This document shows positions 8,876-15,981 of a stretch of DNA of 64,000 nt, piece by piece (within the stretch, counting starts at the first letter, position 1; the number at the start of each line of letters is the position of its first letter). Both the position numbers and the translations under genes were made by a program. The notes below the pieces were generated by a model, which saw only the letters and a list, made by a program, of their open reading frames with translations, was not told where the DNA came from and searched no databases. The DNA comes from Bacillota bacterium (GTDB lineage: Bacteria > Bacillota > Clostridia > Christensenellales > SZUA-584): positions 96,738 to 160,737 of the forward strand of contig JAEYPS010000021.1 in NCBI GenBank assembly GCA_023410475.1, in the 5' to 3' direction.

Positions 8876-9871
8876 TCATTTTGGAAAGCGTACCGTGAAC
8901 AGGCTGCCGCCGTGCTCTGTATTTTTAGCGCTTACGGAGCCGCCCTGTTCTTTTATAATAGCCGCGGCCATCGAGAGCCCTATGCCCACGCTGTCGTCCG
9001 AAGCGTTCTTGCCGCGGTAGAAACGATTAAAGATATGCGCAAGATCGTTGCCGTCTATTCCGGGGCCGCTGTCCGTGATCTTTATCTCAGCAAACAGAGG
9101 GTTGTCCTCGCATGATATGGTTATCTCCCCGTATTGCGGGGTATGCTCCACGCAGTTTTTCAGTATGTTGAGTATCGCCTCCGCCGTCCAGTTTTCGTCG
9201 CACGTAAGGCTGATCCCGTTGTCCTGTATCGTAATCGCCTGTTCCTTAAGTTCTGCCGGAATGAGCAGGGGAGCGCACGCCTTTTCGAGCAGCGCCTTGG
9301 CGGATACGGCGCGCGGCAGGAGCGCCACCATCTTCGCGTCGAGCTTTGAGAGCTTTAACAGTGATGAGACGAGCCACTGCAGCCTCTCGAGCTGCAGGCG
9401 CATCCTGTTTGTGAATTCGATGCGCTTTTCCTCGGACAGGCCTGCATCGCAAAGCAGATCCGTCATCATGAACATAGAGGTGAGCGGTGTTTTAAGCTGA
9501 TGTGATATGTCGGAGAGAGCGGCGGCAAGCTTTGTCTTTTCCTGCGCGAGCGTCTCATTTTGCTGGCGCAGCATCACCGTTACCTTGTAAAGCTCGCTCT
9601 TGAGGATGGAAAGCTCGCCCTCGGTGTAATCCCGCACGTCAAGCTCATAGTCGCCGCTGTTTATCATTTTAAGGTATGCATTGAGGCGGCTTATCTGCTT
9701 GTAGCGCCACCATGTAAACACGGCGGCTGCGGCGATAAGCAACAGCGCCGTCGCTCCGACGATGATTCCCGCTGAAAAAGGCATGAGAAACGCGGCGGCG
9801 GCGCCTGATGAGCCTATAATAAAAGCTGTTATCAGGAAAATACCGAACTCTTTGTTACGTATGACACGCAT
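8876..9871 (-). CDS. Sensor histidine kinase, intramembrane-sensing type
   Basis: A 331-residue kinase. Two membrane segments (about 10-30 and 34-56) are joined by a loop of only a few residues, so no outer sensing domain exists. This is the intramembrane-sensing arrangement of BceS-like kinases, which usually read the state of a partner ABC transporter. The H-box is DISHQLKTPL with H124, followed by N-box, G-box DSGPGID and GIGLSMA. I choose the ATG at 9871, one base after the stop of the response regulator gene; an ATG eight codons earlier would overlap that gene. Together with the downstream exporter it forms a sensing and export module. Confidence 0.92.
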   Translation of the reverse strand: MRVIRNKEFGIFLITAFIIGSSGAAAAFLMPFSAGIIVGATALLLIAAAAVFTWWRYKQISRLNAYLKMINSGDYELDVRDYTEGELSILKSELYKVTVMLRQQNETLAQEKTKLAAALSDISHQLKTPLTSMFMMTDLLCDAGLSEEKRIEFTNRMRLQLERLQWLVSSLLKLSKLDAKMVALLPRAVSAKALLEKACAPLLIPAELKEQAITIQDNGISLTCDENWTAEAILNILKNCVEHTPQYGEITISCEDNPLFAEIKITDSGPGIDGNDLAHIFNRFYRGKNASDDSVGIGLSMAAAIIKEQGGSVSAKNTEHGGSLFTVRFPK

Positions 9872-9872
9872 A

Positions 9873-10553
9873 TCATTCACCCGCCTTATACCCAAGGCCG
9901 CGAACGGTATGGATTATCTTCGGGTTTTGGGCGTCGTCCTCTATCTTTTCACGAAGCCTCTTTATATAAACCGTAAGAGTGTTGTCGTTAACGAAATCGC
10001 CCGATATGTCCCAGATGCCCTCAAGCAGCTGCGAACGGGACAGCACCTGGCCGGGATGCGCGGCGAGCGCCAGCAGAAGACGGTATTCGAGCGCCGTCAG
10101 CAAAACCTCGGCGCCGTTTTTCGTTACGCGCGCCTTCTTTGTGTCTATGCGAATATCGGCGAACGAGAGCTCCTCTCTGCCTTCGTCCTGTTTTTCGGCC
10201 CGCCTCAAAACGCTGCGCAGCCTAGAGGAAAGCTCGCGCACCCGGAACGGTTTTGTTATATAGTCGTCCGCACCCATGTCGAGCCCCATGACCACGTTCA
10301 CCTCGTCGTCGCAGGCCGTGAGGAAAACTACGGGTTGCCCGCCGCGCAACTTTATAAGCCGGCAAATGTCGTACCCGCTTCCGTCGGGCAGCGATAGGTC
10401 GAGTATGGCAAGGTCAAACTGGGCGCTTTCTATCGCCGCTTTTGCCTGCGCGGCGTTATAGCATGAGATGACCTCATAGCCTTCCTGCGAAAGGGAGTAT
10501 TCGAGACCGAGGACGATAGTCTTGTCGTCCTCAACAAGCAAGATTCTTTTCAT
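9873..10553 (-). CDS. OmpR/PhoB-family response regulator
   Basis: A 226-residue regulator with a receiver domain (acidic pair E8/D9/D10, phosphoacceptor D52 in LAILDLSLPDG, the T in FLTACD and K in DDYITKPF) and a C-terminal winged helix (EYRLLLALAAHPG, DNTLTVYIKRLREK). The ATG at 10553 follows GGTGA at good distance and starts MKRILLVEDD; an ATG seven codons upstream is less likely. The kinase gene follows after one base. A GGCTATAATG -10-like element lies upstream (about 10575). Its likely target is the repeat array before the ABC operon. Confidence 0.94.
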   Translation of the reverse strand: MKRILLVEDDKTIVLGLEYSLSQEGYEVISCYNAAQAKAAIESAQFDLAILDLSLPDGSGYDICRLIKLRGGQPVVFLTACDDEVNVVMGLDMGADDYITKPFRVRELSSRLRSVLRRAEKQDEGREELSFADIRIDTKKARVTKNGAEVLLTALEYRLLLALAAHPGQVLSRSQLLEGIWDISGDFVNDNTLTVYIKRLREKIEDDAQNPKIIHTVRGLGYKAGE

Positions 10554-10660
10554 AAAATAATCACCAGAATACATTATAGCCTTTTACCGGATTGTTTGCA
10601 TGACGGAATTGTCACTAAGATATTATAACGGAATGGCTTCTTTAACGGGCAAAGCTGAAG

Positions 10661-11341
10661 TTATTGGCGGTTTGATTCCTTGCGGCTCATGGCTTCGTCT
10701 ATCTCGTATATATCGAGGCCCTTCAACTCGCTGTAAACGATATCGGCTTGCCAAAGGTAATCTTTATCGCCTATCCCGACCGCGAACATGCCTGCTGCCT
10801 TTATAGCCTGCACTCCCGCCGCGGCGTCCTCGACGCCTGCGCAGTATTTGGGATTGAAAGAAAAGTGCCTTGCCGCGTCAAGAAAGATGTCGGGTGCGGG
10901 CTTTGCGTGTTTTACCGCGGACGGGTCGACAATATAATCAAAGCAATCGTATATCTTCATATTTTTCAGCAGCATGCACGAGTTTTTTGAGACGCTGCCA
11001 AGCGCTATCTTAATATCGTTTTTCTTAAGGAGCCGGAGCAGCTCTGCCGCGCCTTCGGCGAGATTGCTCTCGTCAAACCTAGAGATCATATCCACATATA
11101 TGGCGTTTTTTCTGTCCGCAAGGCACAGCTTTTCCGCTTGCGTAAATCTTTTCTCCATGCCGATATCGCCAAGCACGATATCAAGTGACTCCAGCCTCGA
11201 TATGCCTTTTACGGCATGAAATACGCCGGGTGACAGCTCGCGGCCAAACTCTTTGGCAAGCTTCGTCCACGCGAGGAAATGCTCTTCGCTTGTCGACGTT
11301 ATCACACCGTCGAGGTCAAATATAACAGCTTTTACATACAT
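10661..11341 (-). CDS. pgmB: Beta-phosphoglucomutase
   Basis: HAD-superfamily enzyme converting beta-D-glucose-1-phosphate to glucose-6-phosphate. The 226 residues begin MYVKAVIFDLDGVITSTSEE, with nucleophile D9 and acid/base D11, and the cap region EEHFLAWTKLAKEFG matches the family. Later motifs are GSVSKN, KPAPDIF and GVEDAAAGVQA. It lies 24 bases after the araC-type gene and should share its mRNA. Its substrate is the product of inverting GH65 phosphorylases, one of which is encoded at 15982-18222, so the two genes serve one pathway although they are on opposite strands. Confidence 0.93.
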   Translation of the reverse strand: MYVKAVIFDLDGVITSTSEEHFLAWTKLAKEFGRELSPGVFHAVKGISRLESLDIVLGDIGMEKRFTQAEKLCLADRKNAIYVDMISRFDESNLAEGAAELLRLLKKNDIKIALGSVSKNSCMLLKNMKIYDCFDYIVDPSAVKHAKPAPDIFLDAARHFSFNPKYCAGVEDAAAGVQAIKAAGMFAVGIGDKDYLWQADIVYSELKGLDIYEIDEAMSRKESNRQ

Positions 11342-11365
11342 TAAACAGTTGCCTTTCCCAAGCGC

Positions 11366-12103
11366 TCAGCCGCTCGGCCGTCTGTACCAGTTGGGAGTCA
11401 CCCCGAGGTATTTTTTGAACGTCTTTATATAATAACTCTGAGAGCAAAAATGAAACTTGCCCGCTATTGCGGCAAGAGGCATATCGGTATATTTGATAAA
11501 ATAGACAGACTCCTCCACCTTGCGCTTTAATATATACTCAAACAGCGAAATATTGACCTCTTTTTTGAACAGCGACGAGAGGTAGTTCGGATGTACGAAC
11601 ACCCTGTCGGCAAGCTCTTTTAGCGTTATTTTATCGGTCAGCGTCTGATTCGCGTTGTTTATAGTCTGAAGAACTATATTTGAGTATTTCGAATGGTTTA
11701 CCTCGCTCACCATATGGCAGTATTCTTTGAGCATCTCCGACTCCAGCGCCTCAAGCTCGCTTTTTGATACTGCATGCTCAACAGCGTTTATAAAAGCGTC
11801 GCTCAGCGTAAACGCCTCTTCGGGCAGTGAGCCCGCTTCGATAGCCGCGCGCGCGTACAGCGTGCACGAGCATATAATAGAATTTTTCAGCGAGCGAACA
11901 GGGTCGGCTGAAAGCTGTGCGCGCTGCTGCTTGTTTGTTTCAACGAGCAGCCGCTGGGCGTTCTTGTTGTCGCCCTTTTTTATCATGTTTATCATCTCGC
12001 GCTCAAGAAAATACGGCGGATGGATGTACATCGTATCGAGATTGTGCGACTTTATCTCGTGAAAATTCTTCTCTATTACGCTTTGGCTGTCGAGCCTGTT
12101 CAT
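11366..12103 (-). CDS. AraC-family transcriptional regulator
   Basis: A 245-residue regulator whose last ~100 residues form the two-helix-turn-helix AraC domain (TLKELADRVFVHPNYLSSLF, then LAAIAGKFHFCSQSYYIKTF and KYLGVTPNWYR). The N-terminal ~140 residues look helical rather than a cupin, with RSLKNSIICSCTLYARAAIE. The start at 12103 follows AAGGAG nine bases away; an ATG ten codons earlier lacks this. It is divergent from the sugar-uptake operon and followed by pgmB, so it most likely activates both in response to an alpha-glucoside or sugar phosphate (inference). Confidence 0.92.
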   Translation of the reverse strand: MNRLDSQSVIEKNFHEIKSHNLDTMYIHPPYFLEREMINMIKKGDNKNAQRLLVETNKQQRAQLSADPVRSLKNSIICSCTLYARAAIEAGSLPEEAFTLSDAFINAVEHAVSKSELEALESEMLKEYCHMVSEVNHSKYSNIVLQTINNANQTLTDKITLKELADRVFVHPNYLSSLFKKEVNISLFEYILKRKVEESVYFIKYTDMPLAAIAGKFHFCSQSYYIKTFKKYLGVTPNWYRRPSG

Positions 12104-12458
12104 AAGCGCCCGCTCCTTCCCGCACCACGGCATTCAGTGTAGTAAAATGTTAATATATTTATCTTGACTCAAGAAAAATATAATTATATTAATCACGGCT
12201 GGACACGTATATTATATAAAAAATTGCACGATATGCAACTATGCTTTTATATTTCGATGTTTTTCTACACGCGTCCATATTAATGTTATAATATATTAAC
12301 ATCGGCCACGCAAGCAAAGCCTTAATATAATTATATTATGCTGAATATACTTGAATACACATACTGTGTATGTAAAGTATAATTGGAATACTTAAAGCCG
12401 ATACCCAGCCTCTTTTGTATCGGAGCCCAATAGAAATAGAATTAAAGGAGTGTGTAAC
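12104..12458. promoter_or_regulatory. Divergent control region between araC-pgmB and the uptake operon
   Basis: A 355-base, very AT-rich gap with three inverted repeats: TTGCA/TGCAA at 12224-12238, ATGTTA/TAACAT at 12283-12302, and ATACACA/TGTGTAT at 12355-12371. The last lies just before TATAAT (12378-12383). TTGAAT at 12351-12356 is 21 bases from that -10, too far for a good sigma-A promoter, which fits an activator-dependent promoter under the divergent AraC protein. No gene is seen here. Confidence 0.5.
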
Positions 12459-13724
12459 ATGAAAAGAATACTGGTGTTTATGTTGGCTATGGTATCATTG
12501 GTAATGCTTGCGGCATGTACTCCGCAGCCCGTGCCCGAGAGCCCGGCTCCAGCGACGGACGCGCCTGCTACGCCGGAACCGGCAACCGAGCCTCCCGCTC
12601 CCGAGACCGTCGTTTTAAAGTTCGCCGCGCAGGCGGACAGCACCCCCGCTACAAAAGCGGTAATCGATGCGTTCAACGCGTCGCAGAGCACTTACAAAGT
12701 AGAGTGGGTGGAGATGACCAACGATTCGGGCCAGATGCATGACCAGCTTTTGACGTCGCTCCGCGATTCCGCCGAGTACGATATCGTATCTTTGGACGTT
12801 GTATGGGCGGGAGAGTTCGCGGCCGCAGGTTACATAGAGCCTCTTGACATGATGATGGCGGACGCGGGGCTCAAGAAGTCCGATTACAACGCAGGCTCAA
12901 TGGCGTCGGGCGCTTATCAGGGCAAACAGTACGTGCTTCCTTTCTTCCCCGACCTGGGGCTGCTGTACATACGTTCTGATATCGTGAGCGCCGACGACGT
13001 CGCCAAGCTCGTATCCGGTAATTATACTCACGACGACCTGCTCGCGATGGCCGAAAAGTACGCGGGGCAGGGCGCAACGGAGACGGGAATAGTGTTCCAG
13101 TCCAAGCAGTATGAAGGCCTCGTCTGCAACCTCGCCGAATTCACGGGAGCGTTTGCCGATCTTAAGGGCGGCCTCGAGACCATGAAAAAATTCGTTGGCT
13201 CCAAGGCGGTTCCCGTCGACATACTTAACTATACCGAAGGTGAGACGCACACAAGCTTTACAGAGGGCAAATCGGTATTCGCCCGTAACTGGCCCTATCA
13301 GTATGGTATAATAAAGGGCGATGATTCGAGCGTGAAGCCCGAGCAGGTAACAGTTGCTCCTCTGCCCAAGGGAGACACCGTCGGTGGCTGGCTGCTCGCT
13401 ATCAACAAACAGTCTGCCAATAAAGAAGGCGCTTTCGAGTTCATCAAGTTCCTCGCGGGCGAGCAGGGCCAGAGGATAATGTCTACAAAGGGCGGCTACG
13501 TCCCCGGATGGAACGCTCTGCTGGGCGACCCGGAAATAGCCGCTGCGAACGAGATGCTCAATATGGACGGCTTCAAAGCGGCGGTCGCAAACACGATACC
13601 GCGCCCTGTTTCCGCCGAATATTCCAAGCTTTCCGATACCATTCAGATAAACGCTCATAAATATCTGTCAGGAGACCAGGACATAGATGCGACAGTTGCG
13701 GCAATAATGGCCGCGCTTGGCTGA
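12459..13724 (+). CDS. Sugar ABC transporter substrate-binding lipoprotein
   Basis: A 421-residue family 1 extracellular solute-binding protein. The signal peptide ends in the lipobox LAAC with C20 as lipid anchor, followed by a Pro/Ala/Glu linker to about residue 50. The mature part shows typical trehalose/maltose-type features (GEFAAAGYIEPL, VLPFFPDLGLLYIRSD, FARNWPYQYG, GGWLLAINKQSANKEGAFEF). The ATG at 12459 follows AAGGAG by eight bases; a GTG three codons earlier is the only rival. It heads the operon with the two permeases and the GH65 phosphorylase, so the ligand is probably an alpha-linked glucose disaccharide such as trehalose, kojibiose, nigerose or maltose (inference). Confidence 0.94.
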   Translation: MKRILVFMLAMVSLVMLAACTPQPVPESPAPATDAPATPEPATEPPAPETVVLKFAAQADSTPATKAVIDAFNASQSTYKVEWVEMTNDSGQMHDQLLTSLRDSAEYDIVSLDVVWAGEFAAAGYIEPLDMMMADAGLKKSDYNAGSMASGAYQGKQYVLPFFPDLGLLYIRSDIVSADDVAKLVSGNYTHDDLLAMAEKYAGQGATETGIVFQSKQYEGLVCNLAEFTGAFADLKGGLETMKKFVGSKAVPVDILNYTEGETHTSFTEGKSVFARNWPYQYGIIKGDDSSVKPEQVTVAPLPKGDTVGGWLLAINKQSANKEGAFEFIKFLAGEQGQRIMSTKGGYVPGWNALLGDPEIAAANEMLNMDGFKAAVANTIPRPVSAEYSKLSDTIQINAHKYLSGDQDIDATVAAIMAALG

Positions 13725-13735
13725 TAACCGAAATT

Positions 13736-13779
13736 TGCCGAACCCAAGGCGCGCATGCCGTGTATCCTTGGGTTCGGCA
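13736..13779 (+). repeat. Long stem-loop between binding protein and permease genes
   Basis: TGCCGAACCCAAGG (13736-13749) and CCTTGGGTTCGGCA (13766-13779) are perfect 14-bp complements with a 16-base loop. No T-run follows directly, so it is not a standard terminator. In binding-protein transport operons such hairpins protect the upstream mRNA and give more binding protein than permease; that is the likely role here. Partial termination is possible. Confidence 0.75.
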
Positions 13780-13889
13780 GATAATCTTTGCTTTTGTGTT
13801 ATCGGGTGTTTCCAGGGGTTTTTTAATTTCTAGCATTATAATAACATGTATTTGCCTTAATCCTATTTGCGCCGGAAAGGGATGATCAG

Positions 13890-15131
13890 ATGAAACACAG
13901 GATTAAATTTAAAGAGCTGGTGTTTGTCCTCCCTGTACTCATATTGCTGCTTATCTTCTCCGTATATTCTATAGTTCAGACCGCTATATATTCTCTTTTT
14001 GATTATCAGCTCAACGACCCTTTAAAGGCCGGGTTGTATATGAACGACAGATTCAATACGCAATTGTTTGAGGAAAATTTAAAATACGTGAAGTTTTTTG
14101 TGGCGGACGACATAACATTTGCGGGGGATGAGCAATCGGTCGCGGACTTTACCAGGATGACAGAGCTTGCGGATAAAGGACTTGAGCTGCTCCCGTCTCT
14201 TAAGGCTGAAGCTAATGAGAAAACAGTCGCGTTGTCCTCGGAGCAGTCGGAGGAACTCAAATCCATCATAGGCGAGCTTAATAAAATCTCGGCCGCGGTT
14301 TACGCGCGCAACCCTGACGTAGAGTTTTACAACCGGGAAGGAGTGGCCGCGGTAATAACCAGCATAGACGACTGTTTCATCGTCAGCAATTTCACAGGCG
14401 TGAACGGGTATGTAAGCGTGCTGCGCGACACAAGGTTTTGGAACGCTACGTGGAACACGGTTTTCTTTACGGTTGTATCGGTCAGCGTAGAATTCGTGTT
14501 AGGGCTTGCTCTTGCCATGGTGATGAATCAGGCTATAAAGGGAATAGGCGGCGTAAGGACCGCCGCGCTGATACCGTGGGCTATACCCACCGTTGTGTCT
14601 GCTCTAATATGGAGCTACCTGTACGACGGCTCGAGCGGCATCATATCGTTTATCGTATCGAAGCTAGGATTCATACAGGGGCCGGAATATATGCTGTTGT
14701 CGGCGGGGGGCGCAATGACGTCTGCTATACTTGCCGACGTTTGGAAGACGACTCCCTATATGGCGCTGCTGCTGCTGGCAGGACTGCAGACTATCGACAG
14801 AGGCCTTTATGAGTCGGCGAAGATAGACGGAGCAAACAAGACGCAGCAGTTCTTCAGTGTAACGCTGCCGCTTTTAAAGCCCGCGATACTCGTTGCGCTG
14901 CTGTTCAGGACGCTGGACGCATTTCGGGTGTACGACCTTATCGCGGTGCTTACGAACGGAGGCCCGGGCGGCGCCACCGAGACGCTTTCCATATACGCCT
15001 ATAAAAACATGTTCGCGCAGACAAACTTCGGATATGGGTCGGTGATAGTCATAATGATGTTCGTGCTTGTGGCGATAATCGCCGTGCTGTTCGTCAAGGT
15101 GCTGGGCGCCGAAGTAGTCAGCGATGATTAA
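13890..15131 (+). CDS. Sugar ABC transporter permease, MalF type, with inserted domain
   Basis: A 413-residue inner-membrane permease. TM1 is about residues 10-30; the remaining segments start near residue 185. The coupling helix carries the EAA loop (ESAKIDGANKTQQFFSVTLP). Gram-positive MalF-type subunits are usually near 290 residues; here about 120 extra, mostly charged and probably helical residues (about 38-160) lie between TM1 and TM2, outside the membrane. The E. coli MalF P2 domain is also an outer insertion but sits elsewhere. An AAAGGG site precedes the ATG. MalG follows after 12 bases. No ATPase gene is in the operon. Confidence 0.92.
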   Translation: MKHRIKFKELVFVLPVLILLLIFSVYSIVQTAIYSLFDYQLNDPLKAGLYMNDRFNTQLFEENLKYVKFFVADDITFAGDEQSVADFTRMTELADKGLELLPSLKAEANEKTVALSSEQSEELKSIIGELNKISAAVYARNPDVEFYNREGVAAVITSIDDCFIVSNFTGVNGYVSVLRDTRFWNATWNTVFFTVVSVSVEFVLGLALAMVMNQAIKGIGGVRTAALIPWAIPTVVSALIWSYLYDGSSGIISFIVSKLGFIQGPEYMLLSAGGAMTSAILADVWKTTPYMALLLLAGLQTIDRGLYESAKIDGANKTQQFFSVTLPLLKPAILVALLFRTLDAFRVYDLIAVLTNGGPGGATETLSIYAYKNMFAQTNFGYGSVIVIMMFVLVAIIAVLFVKVLGAEVVSDD

Positions 15132-15143
15132 GGAGAGGGGATT

Positions 15144-15974
15144 ATGAATAAAAAGCTAAACGGTTCACACTGGCTGTTCTATACAGTTCTTATCATATTT
15201 CTTGTCATAATCGTTTTTCCTTTCCTCTGGGTGCTGATAACCTCGATAAAACCGGGGAGCGAGGTGTTCGGAGAGGGCGCTTATAACGTTTTTACAAATA
15301 ACCCTACGCTCAAAAACTACGGTACGATTATAGACAAGGGAATAATGACCTCCATAATGAACAGTACGATAGTGTCGACCATAACGATGCTCTATGTCGT
15401 GATACTCTCGTCGATGATGGCGTACGCGGTATCGAGGTTCAACTTTAAGGGAAAGAACGTGCTGCTGGGCCTCGTGCTAGCAGTATCGATGTTCCCGCAG
15501 ATGATAATCGTAGGCCCGGTATACAACATATTCATGGCTCTCGGATGGAACAACAGCTACTGGGTCGTGCTTCCGTATTCAACGATAACGCTGCCAATCG
15601 CGGTATGGATAATGGTATCGCATTTTAAAAAGATACCAATATCGATAGAGGAATCCGCGAGGATAGACGGCGCTCCTCCCTTTAAGATACTCTGGAAGAT
15701 AGTATTTCCGCTGGCGGCGCCCGGCGTATTTACGGCTGCCATAATAAGCTTTATCGCGGCTTGGAACGAATACCTTTTAACGGTGACTTTAAATACAAAC
15801 GTGAATTATCATACGGTGCCCGTCGCAATATCGTTCCTTCGGACGCAGTTCCAGATACTGTGGGGAGAGGTTACCGCCGCTACCATAATAGTGGCCGTGC
15901 CGACGCTCATAATAGTGCTGCTGTTCCAAAGGAAGATCATATCGGGGCTTGTTTCGGGCGCTGTAAAGGAGTAG
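15144..15974 (+). CDS. Sugar ABC transporter permease, MalG type
   Basis: A 276-residue permease with six predicted membrane segments, partner of the MalF-type subunit. The EAA loop is visible (EESARIDGAPPFKILWKIVFPLA), as is the usual C-terminus QRKIISGLVSGAVKE. A strong AAGGAG site precedes the ATG. The next gene (GH65) starts eight bases after the stop, with its ribosome site inside the end of this gene, so the three are co-translated. The ATP-binding subunit must come from elsewhere, as with MsmX-energised transporters of other Firmicutes. Confidence 0.94.
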   Translation: MNKKLNGSHWLFYTVLIIFLVIIVFPFLWVLITSIKPGSEVFGEGAYNVFTNNPTLKNYGTIIDKGIMTSIMNSTIVSTITMLYVVILSSMMAYAVSRFNFKGKNVLLGLVLAVSMFPQMIIVGPVYNIFMALGWNNSYWVVLPYSTITLPIAVWIMVSHFKKIPISIEESARIDGAPPFKILWKIVFPLAAPGVFTAAIISFIAAWNEYLLTVTLNTNVNYHTVPVAISFLRTQFQILWGEVTAATIIVAVPTLIIVLLFQRKIISGLVSGAVKE

Positions 15975-15981
15975 ACAACAA

